DNA from: DATLAN01 sp035527455
GTDB lineage: Bacteria; Planctomycetota; Planctomycetia; Pirellulales; Thermoguttaceae
NCBI GenBank assembly: GCA_035527455.1
Contig: DATLAN010000710.1
Location: 1-8,156, forward strand
Direction of reading: 5' to 3'
DNA: 8,156 nt
Positions 5,454-8,156 of this stretch are shown one piece after another. The position numbers and the translations under genes are program-made. The first letter of the stretch is position 1. Each line of letters begins with the position of its first letter. The notes beneath the pieces were generated by a model. It did not search any database and was not told the DNA's origin. It worked only from the letters and a program-made list of their open reading frames with translations.

Positions 5454-6416
5454 TCAGAAGTCGAAACTGACGATTCGTTTCATCCACAGGCCGCCGACGG
5501 TCATCATCACGAACATGCCGACCAGCAGCATGGGATACTCGAACAGGGTTATCATGTAGGGCCGATTGATAATCGAGAGCACGGCCAACATGCCCGGCGG
5601 AAGGGCCAGCAGGATAAGCGCCTGCAGGCGACCCTCGGCGGTCAGGGCCTTGATCACGCCGCGAATCCGATAGCGTTCGCGGATCACGGCGGCCAGCTTT
5701 TCGAGCAGATCGGCCAGGTTGCCGCCGGTCTGCCGGTGGATCATCACGGCCAGGACGAAGATCTTCAACTCCAGCAGGCCGGTCCGCCGGGCCAGATCGC
5801 GCATGGCGGCCTCGGGCGAGAGGCCCAGGTTCTGCTGGTCGTAGCAGTAGCCGAATTCCTCGGCGACCGGGGCCGAGAACTCGTCGGCCACCGCCTGCAG
5901 GGCCTGCGCCGTCGTCTGGCCCGCGCGGAGCGTGCGGCTCATCAGGTCGAAGGCGTCGGGCAGTTGCGAGAGCAGCTTTTCCAATCGCCTCATGCGCAGG
6001 ATGAAGACGTACAACACCGGCAACGCGCCGCCCACGACCGCGGCGACCGCCGCGACGATCCACAAGCCGGAGAGCATGCCCGCCACCACGCCGGCCAGCA
6101 GCGAGGTGGCCAGGGAAACCGCGGCCAGTTGTTGCGGACGCAGCGAAACGCCAGACTCCTCGACGAACCGCATGCACCGCTCGCGGATCGTCGGCGCGGG
6201 CTGGTCGCCGAGCCACTTGTCGTCGATTATCTCGGCCGGATCTTGGCGTCCGACCGACTTCCGGGCGCGCTCCCGCTGCTTCAGCAGCAGCTCCTCTTCC
6301 AAGCGCTTGCGGACGCGCTGCCGGTTCGCCTCGAACACGTCGGCCAGCACGAGGTTGACGCCGAAGGTCAGCAGGAAACCGGCCACGAATGCCAGCATGA
6401 GAAACAGATTGTCCAT
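5454..6416 (-). CDS. tadB: TadB, type II secretion system F-family platform protein
   Basis: An inner-membrane protein of 320 residues, the partner of TadC in the Tad secretion platform. Predicted membrane segments lie at about 4-24, 98-120, 121-141, 263-283 and 291-312. The F domain spans about 152-280 and contains LPDAFDLMSRTLRAGQTTAQ (152-171), an LARRTGLLELKIF stretch (208-220), HRQTGGNLADLLEKLAAVIR (227-246) and the conserved RIRGVIKALTAEGR (250-263) before the terminal helices. The HRQTGGNL...IRER segment is typical of TadB. A charged cytoplasmic stretch, about 29-80, is rich in Arg, Glu and Lys. The ATG at 6416 is preceded by GGAG with 8 bases of spacing. The gene lies 33 bp after tadA and 19 bp before tadC, consistent with one operon. 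Confidence 0.93.
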   Translation of the reverse strand: MDNLFLMLAFVAGFLLTFGVNLVLADVFEANRQRVRKRLEEELLLKQRERARKSVGRQDPAEIIDDKWLGDQPAPTIRERCMRFVEESGVSLRPQQLAAVSLATSLLAGVVAGMLSGLWIVAAVAAVVGGALPVLYVFILRMRRLEKLLSQLPDAFDLMSRTLRAGQTTAQALQAVADEFSAPVAEEFGYCYDQQNLGLSPEAAMRDLARRTGLLELKIFVLAVMIHRQTGGNLADLLEKLAAVIRERYRIRGVIKALTAEGRLQALILLALPPGMLAVLSIINRPYMITLFEYPMLLVGMFVMMTVGGLWMKRIVSFDF

Positions 6417-6449
6417 GGCGGGGACTCCGCGCGATTTGGGTTTAACGGG

Positions 6450-7895
6450 TTACGACTCGGCCGCTCCTTGCGACGTCTTGAGTATCTTCCGTTGGAACAA
6501 TTCCACGGGCAGCGTGATTCCGCTGGCCGCCAACTTGTTCAGCAGCACCGGCCGGATGCCCGTCGACCAGAAGTGACCTTGGGCCACCCGGTTCTCGTCC
6601 ACGCCGGTCTGCTGGAACTCGAACAGGTCGTGCATGCTCAGCACCTCGCCTTCCATGCCGGTGATCTCCGCGATCTTGACGATCTTTCGTTCCCCGCCGA
6701 CCAGCCGGGCGACCTGCACCACGACGTTGATCGAGGACGCGACCTGTTTCCGGATGACCCAGACGGGCAAGTCGAATCCGGCCATGCCGACCATCATTTC
6801 CAGCCGGCTCAGCGCGTCGCGGGGCGAGTTGGCGTGGATCGTGGTGAGACTTCCCTCGTGGCCGGTGTTCATCGCTTGCAGCATGTCCAGGGCCTCGGAC
6901 CCGCGGCACTCGCCCACGATGATCCGATCCGGCCGCATCCGCAGGGCGTTGCGGACCAGGTCGCGCGTGGTCACTTCGCCTTCGCCCTCGATGTTGGACG
7001 GCCGGGTCTCCATGCGGACCACGTGCGGCTGCTGCAGTTGCAGTTCGGCGGAGTCTTCGATCGTGGCCACGCGCTCGTCTTCGGGGATGTAGCTCGACAG
7101 CGCGTTCAACAGCGTCGTTTTTCCCCCGCCGGTGCCTCCGGAGATGATGATGTTGATGCGGGCCTCGACGCAGGCCGAAAGGAAGCGGAGCATCTCCTCG
7201 GTCAACGAACGCTTGCCCAACAGGTCGTCGACCTCCAACGGCCGGGCCCCGAAGCGGCGGATCGAGACCAGCGGCCCGTCCAACGCCACGGGGTGGATGA
7301 TGGCGTTCAGCCGGCTGCCGTCGGGCAACCGCGCGTCGACCATCGGGCAGGTCTCGTCCACCCGCCGGCCCACCCGGCCCACGATCCGCTGCACGATCTG
7401 CATCACGTGGTTCTTGTCGTGGAACGCGATCGACGACTTCTTCAGCCGCCCTCTCTTCTCGATGTAGACGGTCTTCGGGCCGTTGATCAGGATGTCCGAG
7501 ATCTCGGGATCCGCCATCAGCGATTCCAGCGGTCCCAGCCCGAACGTCTCGTCCAGCACCTCGTCGATCAACCGTTCGCGCTCGGCCAGACTGAGCAGAT
7601 CGGAGCGGCGGCGGCACAGCGCTTCGGCTTCGCGTCGTACGGCCAGTCGCAGGTCCTCCTCTTTCATCGTGCCGATGGACGAGATGTCCATGGTCGCGAT
7701 CACCTGCTGGTGAAGCTCTCGCTTCAGCGCCAGGAACCAGTCCTCGGCCCGGGGCGAATCCGGTTCGGTGTCGGGGGCGGTGTCGGGGGCGGCGTCGAGG
7801 GCGGCGTCGGGGTCTTTTCCGTTGCCCCCGACAAGACCGATTTCGGCGGCGGCGTGTGCTTCGCCGTTTTCCTTTTTGTTTCGAATCCAAGCCAT
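6450..7895 (-). CDS. tadA: TadA/CpaF secretion ATPase
   Basis: A cytoplasmic hexameric-type ATPase of 481 residues that powers Tad pilus assembly through the TadB/TadC platform. Counting from the ATG at 7895, the Walker A motif is GGTGGGKTT (253-261), the Asp box TIEDSAELQL (278-287), the Walker B region RIIVGE (324-329, in RPDRIIVGECRGSEA) and the His box TGHEGSLTTIHANSP (344-358). The N-terminal domain carries the CpaF-type ILINGPKTVYIEKRGRL stretch (136-152). The C-terminal tail GHFWSTGIRPVLLNKL is usual for CpaF. A linker at about 29-48 is rich in Asp, Ala and Pro and is encoded by a 12-bp tandem repeat. A GTG lies in frame one codon earlier, but AAGGAG 6 bases before the ATG favours 7895. 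The ATG shares one base with the stop of the upstream ATPase gene (TGATG). The stop is TAA. Confidence 0.96.
   Translation of the reverse strand: MAWIRNKKENGEAHAAAEIGLVGGNGKDPDAALDAAPDTAPDTEPDSPRAEDWFLALKRELHQQVIATMDISSIGTMKEEDLRLAVRREAEALCRRRSDLLSLAERERLIDEVLDETFGLGPLESLMADPEISDILINGPKTVYIEKRGRLKKSSIAFHDKNHVMQIVQRIVGRVGRRVDETCPMVDARLPDGSRLNAIIHPVALDGPLVSIRRFGARPLEVDDLLGKRSLTEEMLRFLSACVEARINIIISGGTGGGKTTLLNALSSYIPEDERVATIEDSAELQLQQPHVVRMETRPSNIEGEGEVTTRDLVRNALRMRPDRIIVGECRGSEALDMLQAMNTGHEGSLTTIHANSPRDALSRLEMMVGMAGFDLPVWVIRKQVASSINVVVQVARLVGGERKIVKIAEITGMEGEVLSMHDLFEFQQTGVDENRVAQGHFWSTGIRPVLLNKLAASGITLPVELFQRKILKTSQGAAES
7767..7814. repeat. 12-bp tandem repeat inside tadA
   Basis: Four consecutive 12-bp units: GGTGTCGGGGGC twice, then GGCGTCGAGGGC and GGCGTCGGGGTC. 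On the coding strand they encode an acidic Asp-Ala-Pro-rich linker (PDAALDAAPDTAPDT) near the N terminus of TadA. Since 12 is a multiple of 3, gain or loss of units would change the linker length without a frameshift. Confidence 0.75.
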
Positions 7896-8156
7896 CACCC
7901 ACTCCTTACGATCTGGAAGTCTGTGCGTTTGCCGTCCTTCGGTGCGTGGTGGCCGTTGAGGTCCGTGGCCAGATCCCTCAAGCTCCTGGAGATTTTGACG
8001 GAGGGTCGGTACAGAACGACCGGAATCCCCTTGTTGATCGCCCCGTTCATGCGGGCCGGGTCGTGCGGGATGCAGTGGGGCAGTTTCATCCCCAACGCTT
8101 CCTCGGCCTGGCCCACGCCCAATTGGCGCGGTTGCCGGTAACCGTTGACGACCGCC
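7895..8156 (-). CDS. CpaE/TadZ-like ATPase, C-terminal fragment (cut by window edge)
   Basis: Only the last 86 residues are visible; the 5' part lies beyond the right edge. They begin AVVNGYRQPRQLGVGQAEEALG, followed by LPHCIPHDPARMNGAINKGIPVVLY and ISRSLRDLATDL. This matches the end of MinD/ParA-type CpaE/TadZ proteins: a VVN strand, a helix ending in ALG, an IPHD-type segment, AINKGIPV, and a final helix with RxLxDLA. CpaE/TadZ is a cytoplasmic deviant-Walker ATPase thought to position the Tad machine at a cell pole. The Walker motifs and any receiver-like domain would be in the missing part. Its place directly before tadA, with a TGATG overlap, is the standard tad order and supports the call. 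It could in principle be another MinD/ParA relative. Confidence 0.8.
   Translation of the reverse strand, partial: AVVNGYRQPRQLGVGQAEEALGMKLPHCIPHDPARMNGAINKGIPVVLYRPSVKISRSLRDLATDLNGHHAPKDGKRTDFQIVRSG
7902..7907 (-). promoter_or_regulatory. Ribosome binding site of tadA
   Basis: AAGGAG on the minus strand, 6 bases before the ATG at 7895 and only 3 bases before the alternative GTG at 7898, so the ATG is the better start. The site lies inside the end of the upstream ATPase gene, as expected for translational coupling. Confidence 0.7.

Noticed and set aside
7896..7898. GTG as the start of tadA
   Set aside because: It lies only 3 bases from AAGGAG, while the adjoining ATG has a 6-base spacing and forms the standard TGATG coupling.
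5388..8141. A 917-codon open frame on the plus strand
   Set aside because: It runs antisense to tadA, tadB and tadC, which have clear family motifs. Its translation is a low-complexity mix rich in His, Gln, Arg and Gly with no domain. It is a by-product of high GC content.

Overview
The window is GC-rich and reads almost entirely on the minus strand. It most likely comes from a Planctomycetota bacterium, probably near Pirellulales. The evidence is a Tat-exported Gfo/Idh/MocA oxidoreductase of the kind highly expanded in that phylum, a Tad pilus locus with planctomycete-like TadE and TadG proteins, and intergenic repeat families I associate with these genomes. The assignment rests on recognition, not on a search.

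Layout in transcription order, from high to low coordinates: the C-terminal end of a CpaE/TadZ-type ATPase (cut by the window edge); the TadA/CpaF secretion ATPase, coupled to it through a TGATG stop/start overlap; TadB and TadC, the two inner-membrane type II secretion F-domain platform proteins; a 204-bp gap holding a 31-bp inverted repeat; two small TadE-like pseudopilins 22 bp apart; a 300-bp gap filled by two opposed arrays of a 7-bp repeat; a 498-residue TadG-like protein with a long unrecognised exported region; a 188-bp gap with a possible terminator, a possible promoter and a short AT-rich direct repeat; and finally an unrelated Tat-exported oxidoreductase ending 4 bp from the window edge.

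Together the tad genes encode the energising and membrane core of a tight-adherence (Flp/Tad) pilus. CpaE/TadZ is thought to place the machine, TadA hydrolyses ATP, TadB and TadC form the inner-membrane platform, and TadE/TadG-type proteins are pilus-associated minor subunits. The pilin (Flp), prepilin peptidase (TadV/CpaA), secretin (RcpA/CpaC) and CpaB are not in this window.

The gene set is conventional. The most unusual feature is that each of the three wide junctions holds a different repeat family, while the tight junctions (TGATG overlap, 33, 19 and 22 bp) have none. Two of these repeats could fold strongly in the operon mRNA. They may separate the platform genes, the TadE genes and the TadG gene into segments with different expression, but this is inference.
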